A DNA stretch of 64,000 nucleotides, taken from positions 310,001-374,000 of the forward strand of contig NZ_FOTP01000003.1 of assembly GCF_900114605.1 (NCBI RefSeq). Reading direction: 5' to 3'. The number at the start of each line of letters is the position of its first letter. The stretch's first letter is position 1. Source of the stretch: Bradyrhizobium sp. NFR13 (GTDB taxonomy: Bacteria > Pseudomonadota > Alphaproteobacteria > Rhizobiales > Xanthobacteraceae). The notes beneath the pieces were generated by a model, which was given only the letters and a program-made list of their open reading frames with translations, had not been told where the DNA came from and did not search any database. A program made the translations under genes and the position numbers. Shown piece by piece: positions 8,513 to 16,732 of this stretch.

Positions 8513-10216
8513 CTAGCGAGCAGAATGGATTGGTTGGACGTTGCCAATCGAGGAGGATGCGCCTCGGATCGTGCTGGTGAGCGCCGCCAGATCGGCTGGA
8601 AGATCGTCGCCGCGCCACGCAACGTGCTGATCCGGTCGCGCCAGCAGCAGCTTATGCCGATAGACAACAGGTGCTGACCCCAAGATGATGTCTAGCACGT
8701 CGACGGGAACGCCTGATGCGTTCGCTGACTGCATGAAAGCAGTGACGTCCACAAAGGGATCGAAGCGCAGCAGAGTGTAGCCTTGACCAAGCGCATCATA
8801 CAGTGATCGCCCGTCCACAAGCGTGAAATGCGGCACGCGTGCGCCGGGCACGGTGGAAGCGGTGAATTGGCCCATCGAATAAGGCGGAGCATCTTCACCG
8901 TCATACACAATCAGCGGAGATCGTTCGTAGTAATATCCGAAGTTGAGTCCTGCGCAGCAATATTGCTGAACGTTGAGATCGTAGGTCGATTTGGCGACCG
9001 AGGCGCGGTACGCGTCTGCCTCCGGTCCTTCGGTATCGATTTTGGACGAAACTGCTCCGCGCGCTTTCGTCATCTCATGCGCATGGTTCATCGCGAAATG
9101 CGACACCTGTTCGGTGATTGGCAGCCGCTCGGCTTCGTAAGCTGCGAGGATGCCGTCGGCGCCCCAGCCCGCAAGACGCGCAGCCAGCAGCCAGGCCAGG
9201 TTTGCGGCGTCCGCGATGCCGGCATTCATGCCGTAGCCCGCATAGGGCACCCAGAGATGGCAAGCATCCCCGCAGATGAAGACACGGTCGCGCCGCATGC
9301 GGTCGACTATGAGACGGCGGCCGATCCAGTCTTCCTTGCTCAGAAGATCGTACGCGACTGTCTCGTCTACGCCGAGAACGGTGCGGATCGCCTGGTTGCG
9401 ATCGACCGCTTCGAAGTCCGTCACGCCGGGCTTGAGATAGACGTGGACCAGCCAGGTCTCTCGTCCGTCGATCGCATAAACGTTTCCCGACTGTTGCGGA
9501 TTGAGTGAGAACGAGGCCCAGGCGGGTACGCCGCCCTTTTCGCGCAGCATCGGCAGCAGGCTTGGCGCACGGATGTAACTCGACTGAACATGCTGAAGGG
9601 CCACGTCTCCACTCAACGTCGCGCCGATGGCTTTCCGGACGCCGGAGCGGCCGCCATCGCAGCCGATCAGATAGCTGCAGGCGATCTGGACCACCCTTCC
9701 CTGCGCGTCCGCCGCCCACGCCAAGACACCGTCATCGGATTGAGTGAACTCCGTCAGCACAGTCGCCGAAAGAATGCGGGCGTTTGGCATCTCTTCGAGA
9801 TGTGCGAACAGCACCGGCTCCAGATAGATCTGGTTGATCCGGTGAGGTGGCTCGGGCGTGGGCCAGTCGGTGTCGGGGCCTCCCGTGGCAGTGTAGCGGT
9901 TTGCGCGGCATGGGATCGGGATGCGGGTGATCTCGCGTCCGAGAAAGGACGTGCGATAGGCAACGTCGTTGGGATAATCCGCAGGCAGGCCGGCGTCGCG
10001 TACTTTTTCAGCCACGCCGAGCCTGCGGAAGATTTCCATTGATCGGGCCGACACGTGATTCGATTTCACGTTCGGCGGCTCACCGCGCGAGCGGGCCTCC
10101 AGTACAATCACCTCGACGCCGCGCGAGGCAAGATCCATCGCGAGCGTGAGCCCGACCGGTCCCGCGCCGACAACCACGACATCGGCATTCAGACGAATGG
10201 GATTCGCGCTCACCAC
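8513..10216 (-). CDS. FAD-dependent aromatic monooxygenase (MhpA/PheA-like)
   Basis: A 567-aa flavoprotein hydroxylase of the FAD_binding_3 family. It shows VVVVGAGPVGLTLAMDLASRG (GxGxxG for FAD), the DG motif YLIGCDGGRSGVRKAIG, and the GD motif VFICGDACHLWVPYAGYGMNAGIADAANLAW, then a C-terminal thioredoxin-like part typical of phenol and 3-(3-hydroxyphenyl)propionate hydroxylases. It should add a hydroxyl group to an aromatic ring with NAD(P)H and O2 in the cytoplasm. It is last in a leftward run with a Bug-type binding protein, a ThDP enzyme and a second monooxygenase, so an aromatic acid is a likely substrate. The exact ring is unknown. Confidence 0.88.
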   Translation of the reverse strand: MVSANPIRLNADVVVVGAGPVGLTLAMDLASRGVEVIVLEARSRGEPPNVKSNHVSARSMEIFRRLGVAEKVRDAGLPADYPNDVAYRTSFLGREITRIPIPCRANRYTATGGPDTDWPTPEPPHRINQIYLEPVLFAHLEEMPNARILSATVLTEFTQSDDGVLAWAADAQGRVVQIACSYLIGCDGGRSGVRKAIGATLSGDVALQHVQSSYIRAPSLLPMLREKGGVPAWASFSLNPQQSGNVYAIDGRETWLVHVYLKPGVTDFEAVDRNQAIRTVLGVDETVAYDLLSKEDWIGRRLIVDRMRRDRVFICGDACHLWVPYAGYGMNAGIADAANLAWLLAARLAGWGADGILAAYEAERLPITEQVSHFAMNHAHEMTKARGAVSSKIDTEGPEADAYRASVAKSTYDLNVQQYCCAGLNFGYYYERSPLIVYDGEDAPPYSMGQFTASTVPGARVPHFTLVDGRSLYDALGQGYTLLRFDPFVDVTAFMQSANASGVPVDVLDIILGSAPVVYRHKLLLARPDQHVAWRGDDLPADLAALTSTIRGASSSIGNVQPIHSAR

Positions 10217-10236
10217 CAGCCCTCCGTCTGCGGCGC

Positions 10237-11214
10237 TTATTGCGTCATCCGGATGTTTCCGGCGCGCGCGACGGCGGCCCAGCGATCGATATCGGCCGCA
10301 ATGATCCGCGTGAATTCATCCGACGTATTGCCGATGGCATCGATGCTGAGGGTCTTGAGACGCGCGACCACATCCGGCATGCGGGCGATGCGGACGAATT
10401 CGCCCTGCAGCTTCTGCACGATCGCCGGAGGCGTTGCCTTCGGCGCGAAGACCCCGCTCCACAGCACAGCTTCGAAGTCCGCGCCGGCTTCCTTCATCGT
10501 CGGCACATCGGGCAGTTCCGCCATCCGCTTGGGCGCGGCGACCGCAAGTGCACGGACCTGCCCGCCCGTGATCTGCCCCATTACCGGGCCGGCATCGGCG
10601 ATTGTCGCCGTGACGTCGCCGGCGATCACGGCCGTAACGCTATCATTAGCGCCCTTATAGGGGATCATCTGCATCGGCGTGCCCGTCTTCTGCTTGAAGA
10701 GCTCGGTCGCAAGTTGGAAGGCGGCAGAAGACGACGAGTAATTCGCCTTGCCCGGATTATCCTTCGCGAACGCGACCAGGTCGGCAACGGATTTGAACGG
10801 CGACGACGCCTTGACGATCAGCATCAGCGGAAATGAGCCGAGTTCCGAGATCGGCGCGAAGTCGCGTAGCGTGTCGTAGTTGAGCTTCTCATAGACGGCG
10901 GGATTGATGACCATCGCACCGCTGGCGCCGATCAGCAGCGTGTAGCCATCGGGCGCAGAACGCGCGACATATTCGGTGGCGACGACCGCGCCGGCTCCCG
11001 GCTTGTTCTCGACGATAACAGGCTGCCCGAGACTTTCCGACAGTTTCTGCCCGACCACCCGGGCAATGATGTCGTTGCCGCCACCAGCGGTGAAGCCGAC
11101 GACGAGGCGGATCGGGCGGTTCGGGTACGTGCTCGCATCATCCGAGGCTCTTGCGGTGGTGAGATGCAGCGCCAGACCCAGGCAAAACAACACGGCAATA
11201 CGTCCGGCTCTCAT
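10237..11214 (-). CDS. Bug/TctC-family periplasmic solute-binding protein
   Basis: A 325-aa exported receptor of the tripartite tricarboxylate transporter (Bug) family. The ATG at 11214 follows a strong GGGAGGAAA site and begins a Sec signal peptide ending near TTARA. The mature part carries the family's YPNRPIRLVVGFTAGGGNDIIAR opening and the PGAGAVVATEYVARSAPDGYTLL block. No TctA/TctB membrane partners are nearby, so it is an orphan receptor and may act with a distant transporter or as a sensor. It sits between a ThDP enzyme and a monooxygenase in one operon and probably binds the carboxylate or aromatic acid they degrade. Confidence 0.9.
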   Translation of the reverse strand: MRAGRIAVLFCLGLALHLTTARASDDASTYPNRPIRLVVGFTAGGGNDIIARVVGQKLSESLGQPVIVENKPGAGAVVATEYVARSAPDGYTLLIGASGAMVINPAVYEKLNYDTLRDFAPISELGSFPLMLIVKASSPFKSVADLVAFAKDNPGKANYSSSSAAFQLATELFKQKTGTPMQMIPYKGANDSVTAVIAGDVTATIADAGPVMGQITGGQVRALAVAAPKRMAELPDVPTMKEAGADFEAVLWSGVFAPKATPPAIVQKLQGEFVRIARMPDVVARLKTLSIDAIGNTSDEFTRIIAADIDRWAAVARAGNIRMTQ

Positions 11215-11267
11215 GGTTTCCTCCCGAATGTTCATGATGATGCGCGACTCTGGCGGCCGCTTGCCCC

Positions 11268-13001
11268 TTACAGTGGGGTAATTTCGACATGCAAGACGGC
11301 GGCGCGGCCACCATCCACGACGGCGAGACAACGATCGATCGCCGCAGCGAGCGCCTCCGGGTCCCTCACATGCTCGCCATGTGCGCCGAACGCTCGCCCG
11401 ACTTCGGAAAAGCTTCTCCGCTCGTCCTGCCTTCCGGAGCGCAACTGGGACTGAAAAGCGTTGCTGGCGGCCGCCGAACCCTTGGGATAGACGCGCTGAA
11501 CCGAAGACTTGACCGCCTGCCAGCCGCCATTGTCGAGCACCACGGTGAGGATCGGGATTTCGTATTGCTGTGCAACGGCGTAGACGGAATCGGGCGACGA
11601 GAAGTGAAAGCCGCCATCACCGATGATCTGAACGATGCGGCGCTGCGGTTGCGCGAGCTTGAGGCCGAGCGCCATGCCGCCCGAGAAGCCGAGCCCGCCG
11701 CCGGCGAGGCCGACATAGCTCTGCGGTACGGTCCGGACGATCTGCTCCTGCACGATCGGACCGTTACGGATCGCCTCGTTGATGACGACGTCCTGCGATG
11801 AGAGTTTGTCGTTCAGCGTCGCAAGAACGTAAGCCGTGCCGAGGCTACCGACCGTCCCTTGCGTGGCTGCCGCAGCCGTGCGCTTCCCCTCGCGGGCGCG
11901 GCGCGCATCTTCCCAGGACGCCATGCGTTTCGCGACCGACGCGCGGTAGGAGTCGTCCGCGAGTGATTGCACGCGCTCGAAGACCTGGCGGAGCACTTTT
12001 GCGCAGTCGGCCTGAATGCGCAGATCGGTTGGGAACCCCCACATCGGAAATTCCGCCTTGAGCGGATCGACATCGATCTGAATCCAGCCGATCTCGGCGA
12101 AACGCCTCGCGTATTGCGGAACGAAAGGCACGTCGGTATCGAGCAAAAGCCCGAGATCGGCGTCGTCAAGAACGGGTTGCGGATCGAAGCCGGCGAAGCA
12201 TGGCGAGGCCTGTGAAATATTGAAGTCGATCGAATTGAATTCGACGACACGGATACCGCAGGCAAGCGCAAGCGCTTCAAGGGCTTGCACGGCGTCGGCA
12301 TTACGTCCGAGATAGGCGGTGATCGCGATCGGATTGCTCGCCGCCATCAACCTGCGTGCGATGGCATCGACACGTTCCGGATCGATGCCGCCAAGTTCGA
12401 CGCTGCCATAGCGCGCGGGCGTGTAGGACGGCATCTGGTCGGTGTCCCACTCCTCCGCCAGCGTTTCTCGTGGCAACATCATATAGACCGGTCCAGGAGG
12501 CGTGCTCTGCATGAACGCGCTGGCGCGCGCCAACGCCTCCTTCACGACGACGCCCGACGGCAGCGAATACTCCCATTTGACGTAAGGCCGGACGATGCTG
12601 GCGATGTCGAACGGATCCTGCACGAAGTGCACATAGGTGTCGCGCGATCCTGGCAGTTCACCATGCAGGGTGAACGGCGCGCGGCCTGCGAAGAGCATCA
12701 CCGGAAGGCGATAGCGGAACAGATTCTGGATCGCCATGCAGGCATTGGCGGTGCCGGCATCCACATGCACGAAGACGGCCTGCCCACGTCCGGTCGCGAG
12801 GGCGTAGCCACCGGCCATATGCACCGCCACGATCTCATGTGGGCAGAGAATGACCTCGGGATGTTTGCGGCCTTCCGCGTCCCAGCGCGCGATTTCCTCG
12901 ATCAGAGAGACATGGTCTGTGCCCAGATTGGCGAAGATGTACTCGACGCCGAGATCGACGAGCCCTTCAAGGAAATAGTGCGCAGCGCTGTGACGGCTCA
13001 T
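11268..13001 (-). CDS. Thiamine-diphosphate-dependent enzyme (acetolactate synthase/benzoylformate decarboxylase-like)
   Basis: A 577-aa ThDP enzyme with the three-domain build of the acetohydroxyacid synthase superfamily. The conserved glutamate that activates ThDP is in CPHEIVAVHMAGGYA (Glu about 56). A middle domain follows, and the diphosphate/Mg site is GDGGFHFSSPDSVYAVA... ending in LDNGGW, where many relatives have NN. It cleaves or joins a 2-keto acid carbon-carbon bond. Sitting between two aromatic monooxygenases, a decarboxylase of an aromatic 2-keto acid (benzoylformate-like) is more likely than acetolactate synthesis, and no small regulatory subunit is present. Superfamily sure; reaction inferred. 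Confidence 0.85.
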   Translation of the reverse strand: MSRHSAAHYFLEGLVDLGVEYIFANLGTDHVSLIEEIARWDAEGRKHPEVILCPHEIVAVHMAGGYALATGRGQAVFVHVDAGTANACMAIQNLFRYRLPVMLFAGRAPFTLHGELPGSRDTYVHFVQDPFDIASIVRPYVKWEYSLPSGVVVKEALARASAFMQSTPPGPVYMMLPRETLAEEWDTDQMPSYTPARYGSVELGGIDPERVDAIARRLMAASNPIAITAYLGRNADAVQALEALALACGIRVVEFNSIDFNISQASPCFAGFDPQPVLDDADLGLLLDTDVPFVPQYARRFAEIGWIQIDVDPLKAEFPMWGFPTDLRIQADCAKVLRQVFERVQSLADDSYRASVAKRMASWEDARRAREGKRTAAAATQGTVGSLGTAYVLATLNDKLSSQDVVINEAIRNGPIVQEQIVRTVPQSYVGLAGGGLGFSGGMALGLKLAQPQRRIVQIIGDGGFHFSSPDSVYAVAQQYEIPILTVVLDNGGWQAVKSSVQRVYPKGSAAASNAFQSQLRSGRQDERRSFSEVGRAFGAHGEHVRDPEALAAAIDRCLAVVDGGRAAVLHVEITPL

Positions 13002-13069
13002 GCCTTGGAACTCCCTTTTTGTCTCGCGCCGTTTTCCGGCGTCGTAACCTTGATCGCGTAGGCGTTAGT

Positions 13070-14671
13070 TCAGCCGGTGTCGCCGATCACCCGTTGCAGC
13101 ACATGCCGGGGATCGCTTAATGCATCTTTCGCGCTGAACGCAACGAATTGGTCGGGCCGCACCAGGATCAGGCGTGCCTCGTAATGTTTCTGCGCCGCGT
13201 CGCTTTTATCCGTCACAACCTTCAACGGCACGCGGTGAGCTTCTGCAGCAGAATTGAATTCGGCGACTGTTTCCGGGGGCGCACCAAGATCAATCAGAGT
13301 GAAATCCGCGCCCAACTCATCATAGACGTCGCGGCCCGACGCCATTCGATATGGCGCCAGATGATGACCGGCACGTGCCACGAATTCATGTGCGCCGATT
13401 GCACTCGGCGCACCGCCATTCGCGCCCGTCACGATCGGCGATCCCTCGTAATTTGGCTCGAACGAATGCACTTCCGACCGGGCGCCCGACGCCCGCGCCT
13501 GCCATTCGGATTCGAATGCCAACTTGTTGATCGAGGGATCGTATGCGGCGAGGAAATCGCGGTCGCTCTCGATCGCCTTCTCGATGAAGTCGCGCGCAGT
13601 CGAGACGAAAACGGGGCGCCTCTCGCTATCATAGGTGTCGAGCAGTGCCGGGCCAGCCCAGCCTTGCAGCACAGCAGCCAATTTCCACCCGAGATTGGCG
13701 GCGTCCTCGAGACCGGTATTGATGCCGTATCCGCCATAGGGCGGATGGCTGTGGGCAGCATCGCCCGCCACGAACACGCGGCCACTGCGATAGCGATCTG
13801 CGGTCGCGACGCGCAACTCCCAGAAACCGACATGCTCAAAATCAATATCGAAATCCGTGCCGACTGCCTCATGCACCAGCGCGCGGAAATCGAAGTTGTC
13901 TTTGGTAGTGCCCATCGGCACTGGCGCGTGAAAGAACCAGGTCGTGCCGAGATCGACCCGACCGAAGAAGCGCCAGTAGCCTTTCAGGTCCGGATGCAGG
14001 ACGTTGTAGAACGACTTGTTCGGATAGCGCTCGAGCAGTTTGTGGAGTCCTTCCGAACGGAACACCAGAAGGACCATCAGCCGGTCGTGGTCTGATTTCG
14101 TCTGGGTAATACCGCAGGCATCGCGGACCAGAGAGCGGCTGCCGTCGCAGCCAACCGCATACTCCGCCCGCAGCCGACGCGTCTCGCTGCTGCCGCGCGC
14201 GCGCAGCGAGACTTCGACACCATTATCGTCCTGCGCCACCGTTTCGGCGGTCCAGCCGTACAGCGTTTCGACCGACGGAAGCTCACTGAGCCTCTGACGC
14301 AAGACAGCTTCGGTCGCATATTGCGGCAGGCGTTCGTTGTCCATGAAATAGAAGGGACGCACCAATTCCCGCTGCAGCCAATCGTAGCGATAATCGCTCA
14401 GGAGCGTGCCATACGCGGTCATGCCGCCGATGCCATATTCTCGCGGTATCGTACGCGCCGCTCGAAGCGCTGGTTCCGCGCCCCAGAAGTGAAAATGCTC
14501 CAGCGTACGCTGGGTCAGGTTCTGGCCCCGCGGAATCGGCTGCGGGCTCTTGTACTTCTCGATCAGGACGCATCGGACACCGCGCTGGCCTAGATCGATT
14601 GCAAGTCCGAGACCTACCGGCCCACCCCCGACAATCATCACCTGCGGTGAGGACAAAGTCTCAGCCGTCAT
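13070..14671 (-). CDS. FAD-dependent aromatic monooxygenase (MhpA-like), second copy
   Basis: A 533-aa flavin hydroxylase with GGGPVGLGLAIDLGQRG at the N-terminus, the DG motif EYAVGCDGSRSLVRDACG and the GD motif VFVAGDAAHSHPPYGGYGINTGLEDAANLGW. It is a diverged paralogue of the monooxygenase at 8.5-10.2 kb, so the two probably act on different ring positions or successive intermediates. It is the first gene of a leftward operon (monooxygenase, ThDP enzyme, Bug-type receptor, monooxygenase). A 19-bp palindrome 69 bp upstream, shared with the divergent unit, suggests control by the IclR protein encoded upstream. Confidence 0.88.
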   Translation of the reverse strand: MTAETLSSPQVMIVGGGPVGLGLAIDLGQRGVRCVLIEKYKSPQPIPRGQNLTQRTLEHFHFWGAEPALRAARTIPREYGIGGMTAYGTLLSDYRYDWLQRELVRPFYFMDNERLPQYATEAVLRQRLSELPSVETLYGWTAETVAQDDNGVEVSLRARGSSETRRLRAEYAVGCDGSRSLVRDACGITQTKSDHDRLMVLLVFRSEGLHKLLERYPNKSFYNVLHPDLKGYWRFFGRVDLGTTWFFHAPVPMGTTKDNFDFRALVHEAVGTDFDIDFEHVGFWELRVATADRYRSGRVFVAGDAAHSHPPYGGYGINTGLEDAANLGWKLAAVLQGWAGPALLDTYDSERRPVFVSTARDFIEKAIESDRDFLAAYDPSINKLAFESEWQARASGARSEVHSFEPNYEGSPIVTGANGGAPSAIGAHEFVARAGHHLAPYRMASGRDVYDELGADFTLIDLGAPPETVAEFNSAAEAHRVPLKVVTDKSDAAQKHYEARLILVRPDQFVAFSAKDALSDPRHVLQRVIGDTG

Positions 14672-14739
14672 TCCTCGCCTGCCCGCTTCTCGAACTCGTT
14701 GGCGCGAAGGGACCGCAGCGAGATCGCGAAGTCAAGCAT

Positions 14740-14758
14740 AATCTTACAATGTGAGATT
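14740..14758. promoter_or_regulatory. 19-bp palindrome, candidate IclR operator (copy 1)
   Basis: AATCTTACAATGTGAGATT fits the symmetric pattern AATCT-n-ACA-n-TGT-n-AGATT with only the n positions unsymmetrical. It lies 69 bp before the ATG of the leftward monooxygenase operon and just past the iclR stop. A copy identical at 17 of 19 positions lies at 15649-15667 before the rightward unit. Two matching palindromes at two promoters beside an iclR gene make this a good operator candidate. Confidence 0.6.
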
Positions 14759-14759
14759 T

Positions 14760-15521
14760 CTATGAATTCTCAGGATCTGCGTGGGCCGCCGATATCTCAT
14801 TTGCGACCGCCTTGACGTCGGCGGCGATCCGGTCGATTCCGGCGCCATCCACCAGCGCTCCTGTGATCGTCACGCATACGCTGGCGATCGGTGTGCCCCG
14901 ATCGTCAAACACCGGCGCAGCAATGCCAACCGCACCCGCGGTAACCTCGCCGAACGCGACCGCGTATCCTGCCTTGCGCACGCGCTTCATGCTCTGCCGC
15001 ACTTCCTCGACGGTCATACCGAGTCCGACGGAACGCAGGTCGTCGAGATTTTGCTCGATCAGGGGCACCAGGCGCGCGCGCGGCAGATGCGCCATGATCG
15101 AACGCGCGATCGCTCCGCGACCGAGCGGCATCGGACGGCCGCGCGGATAGGAACTGACGAGATTCTTTGCGGATGTTTCGGACACCACGCAGAGGATCTT
15201 ATTTCCGTACCAGCGCAGGATCATCGCATTGCAGGAATAGCGCGTCGTCAGCGCTTTCAGATGCGGCTGGCCCGACAGCACCAGCGTATCGGATCGTCGC
15301 GCGAGATAATCCATCTCGACGACTTTTGGCCCGAGCGTCACGCTTGCATTGCGCGACGACATCAGAAGGCCGGCGTCCTTGAGGATTTTCAGGTATCGAT
15401 AGAGCGTAGGCCGGCTATAGCCGAGATGCACCATCAGATCCTCGGACGTCCACTCCAGCCGCTCCTCTGAGAAGACCTCGAGGACCGCGAGCACTCGCTC
15501 CAGACTGTTGCTTGGTTTCAT
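14760..15521 (-). CDS. IclR family transcriptional regulator
   Basis: A helix-turn-helix regulator of about 253 aa from the ATG at 15521 (272 aa from a longer start at 15578; neither start has a clear ribosome site). The N-terminal domain SLERVLAVLEVFSEERLEWTSEDLMVHLGYSRPTLYRYLKILKDAGLL is the IclR-type winged helix; the rest is the GAF-like effector domain with GRGAIARSIMAHLP and the late GVGIAAPVFD-type strand. It stands between a leftward aromatic-type operon and a rightward receptor/monooxygenase unit. The matching palindromes beside both units suggest that it controls both and itself, probably with an aromatic or keto-acid effector. Confidence 0.9.
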   Translation of the reverse strand: MKPSNSLERVLAVLEVFSEERLEWTSEDLMVHLGYSRPTLYRYLKILKDAGLLMSSRNASVTLGPKVVEMDYLARRSDTLVLSGQPHLKALTTRYSCNAMILRWYGNKILCVVSETSAKNLVSSYPRGRPMPLGRGAIARSIMAHLPRARLVPLIEQNLDDLRSVGLGMTVEEVRQSMKRVRKAGYAVAFGEVTAGAVGIAAPVFDDRGTPIASVCVTITGALVDGAGIDRIAADVKAVANEISAAHADPENS

Positions 15522-15648
15522 GCCGCAGGACGCATGATCTGTCGTCGCTCCAATTCGGTGCCGCGTCGCGGCTCTCACGGCAGATACTTTTTCCGCATGA
15601 CTAAAATCAATCTTGAACTGGCCGACCGGATCGGCTCATACTCTCAAT

Positions 15649-15667
15649 AATCTTACAATAAGAGATT
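15649..15667. promoter_or_regulatory. 19-bp palindrome, candidate IclR operator (copy 2)
   Basis: AATCTTACAATAAGAGATT differs from the copy at 14740-14758 in two bases. It lies 55 bp before the ATG of the rightward Bug-type receptor and about 130 bp before the divergent iclR start, so it could serve both. Confidence 0.55.
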
Positions 15668-15721
15668 TTGATATTTTTTGCCAGCTGGGTGTCACCGGCG
15701 GCCATGACAGCGAGGAAACGC

Positions 15722-16699
15722 ATGCCCGCGAGACATTCACGTCGCACGGTACTTGGACTCATGGCTCTGGCGTCTCTCTCGGCCCGGCCAGGCTTCGCCC
15801 AAATATCGTCGCAGCAGCCCATCCGGCTCAATGTTCCTTTTTCGCCAGGCACAGGCCCCGATCTGCTTGCGCGCCTGCTCAGCGAAGAACTGCGCCAGCG
15901 TTGGAATCAGCCGGTGATCGTCGAGAACAAGGCCGGAGCGAGCGGCAATATCGGGACCGAGGCCGCGGCTCGTGCTGCGCCGGATGGCCAGTCCCTGCTG
16001 GTAACGGTCAATACGTTCGTGATGAATGCGAGCCTCTATCGTGCGCTTCCTTACGATCCGGAGAAGAGTTTCGCGCCGATCGTGGAGATCGCCACGGGTG
16101 CGCTTGCCTTGGTCGTGCATCCTTCGCTCAACGTCAACACGCTGCAAGAACTGATCACGCGTGCTCGAAGCAAGCCGGATGAGATCAACTATGCCTCGCC
16201 CGGCCGCGGCACGCCGCAACATCTTGCGATGGAGCTGTTCAAGCTGACAGCGCAGGTCAAGCTGACGCATATTCCCTATCCGGGTTCGGCCGGCGCCGTG
16301 AAGGATCTCGCGGGCGGACATGTGTCAGCGATGTTCCTGCCGATCCATACCGCACTCCCTCTCGCAGAAGTTGGACAGATCCGCATCCTCGCCGTTGGGG
16401 GCAAGTCGCGGGCGTCGCAGGCTCCGAATGTGCCGACACTAGCGGAAGCCGGCGTTGCCGATTTCGACGTGGATCTGTGGTACGGCGTCCTCGCTCCGGC
16501 AGGCACGCCGAAGGCCATCGTCGACCGCTACAATGCCGAGTTCAACACGATATTGAACCAGCCGAACGTTCGGGCACTTCTCGACAAGCAGGGCTTGATC
16601 GCGCGCGGCGGCCCGCCCGATCAATTGGCAGCGCTCATCGCGAAAGATCGTCTGCGCTGGGCCAAGGTCGTCAAGGATGCCGAGATCACCTCTGAATAG
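15722..16699 (+). CDS. Bug/TctC-family periplasmic solute-binding protein, second copy
   Basis: A 325-aa exported receptor of the Bug family. The ATG at 15722 follows GAGGAAA and starts a signal with a twin-arginine-like HSRRTVLGLMALAS and a likely cut near GFAQ. Mature landmarks are IRLNVPFSPGTGPDLLARLL and ENKAGASGNIGTEAAARAAPDGQSLL. It diverges from iclR and is a paralogue of the receptor at 10.2-11.2 kb; again no TctA/TctB genes lie beside it. It probably binds a carboxylate substrate or product of the surrounding aromatic-type enzymes. Its stop codon is 33 bp before the truncated monooxygenase. Confidence 0.9.
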   Translation: MPARHSRRTVLGLMALASLSARPGFAQISSQQPIRLNVPFSPGTGPDLLARLLSEELRQRWNQPVIVENKAGASGNIGTEAAARAAPDGQSLLVTVNTFVMNASLYRALPYDPEKSFAPIVEIATGALALVVHPSLNVNTLQELITRARSKPDEINYASPGRGTPQHLAMELFKLTAQVKLTHIPYPGSAGAVKDLAGGHVSAMFLPIHTALPLAEVGQIRILAVGGKSRASQAPNVPTLAEAGVADFDVDLWYGVLAPAGTPKAIVDRYNAEFNTILNQPNVRALLDKQGLIARGGPPDQLAALIAKDRLRWAKVVKDAEITSE

Positions 16700-16732
16700 C
16701 CTAGGCAGACCGCGCCCGCAGGACACTCGATC

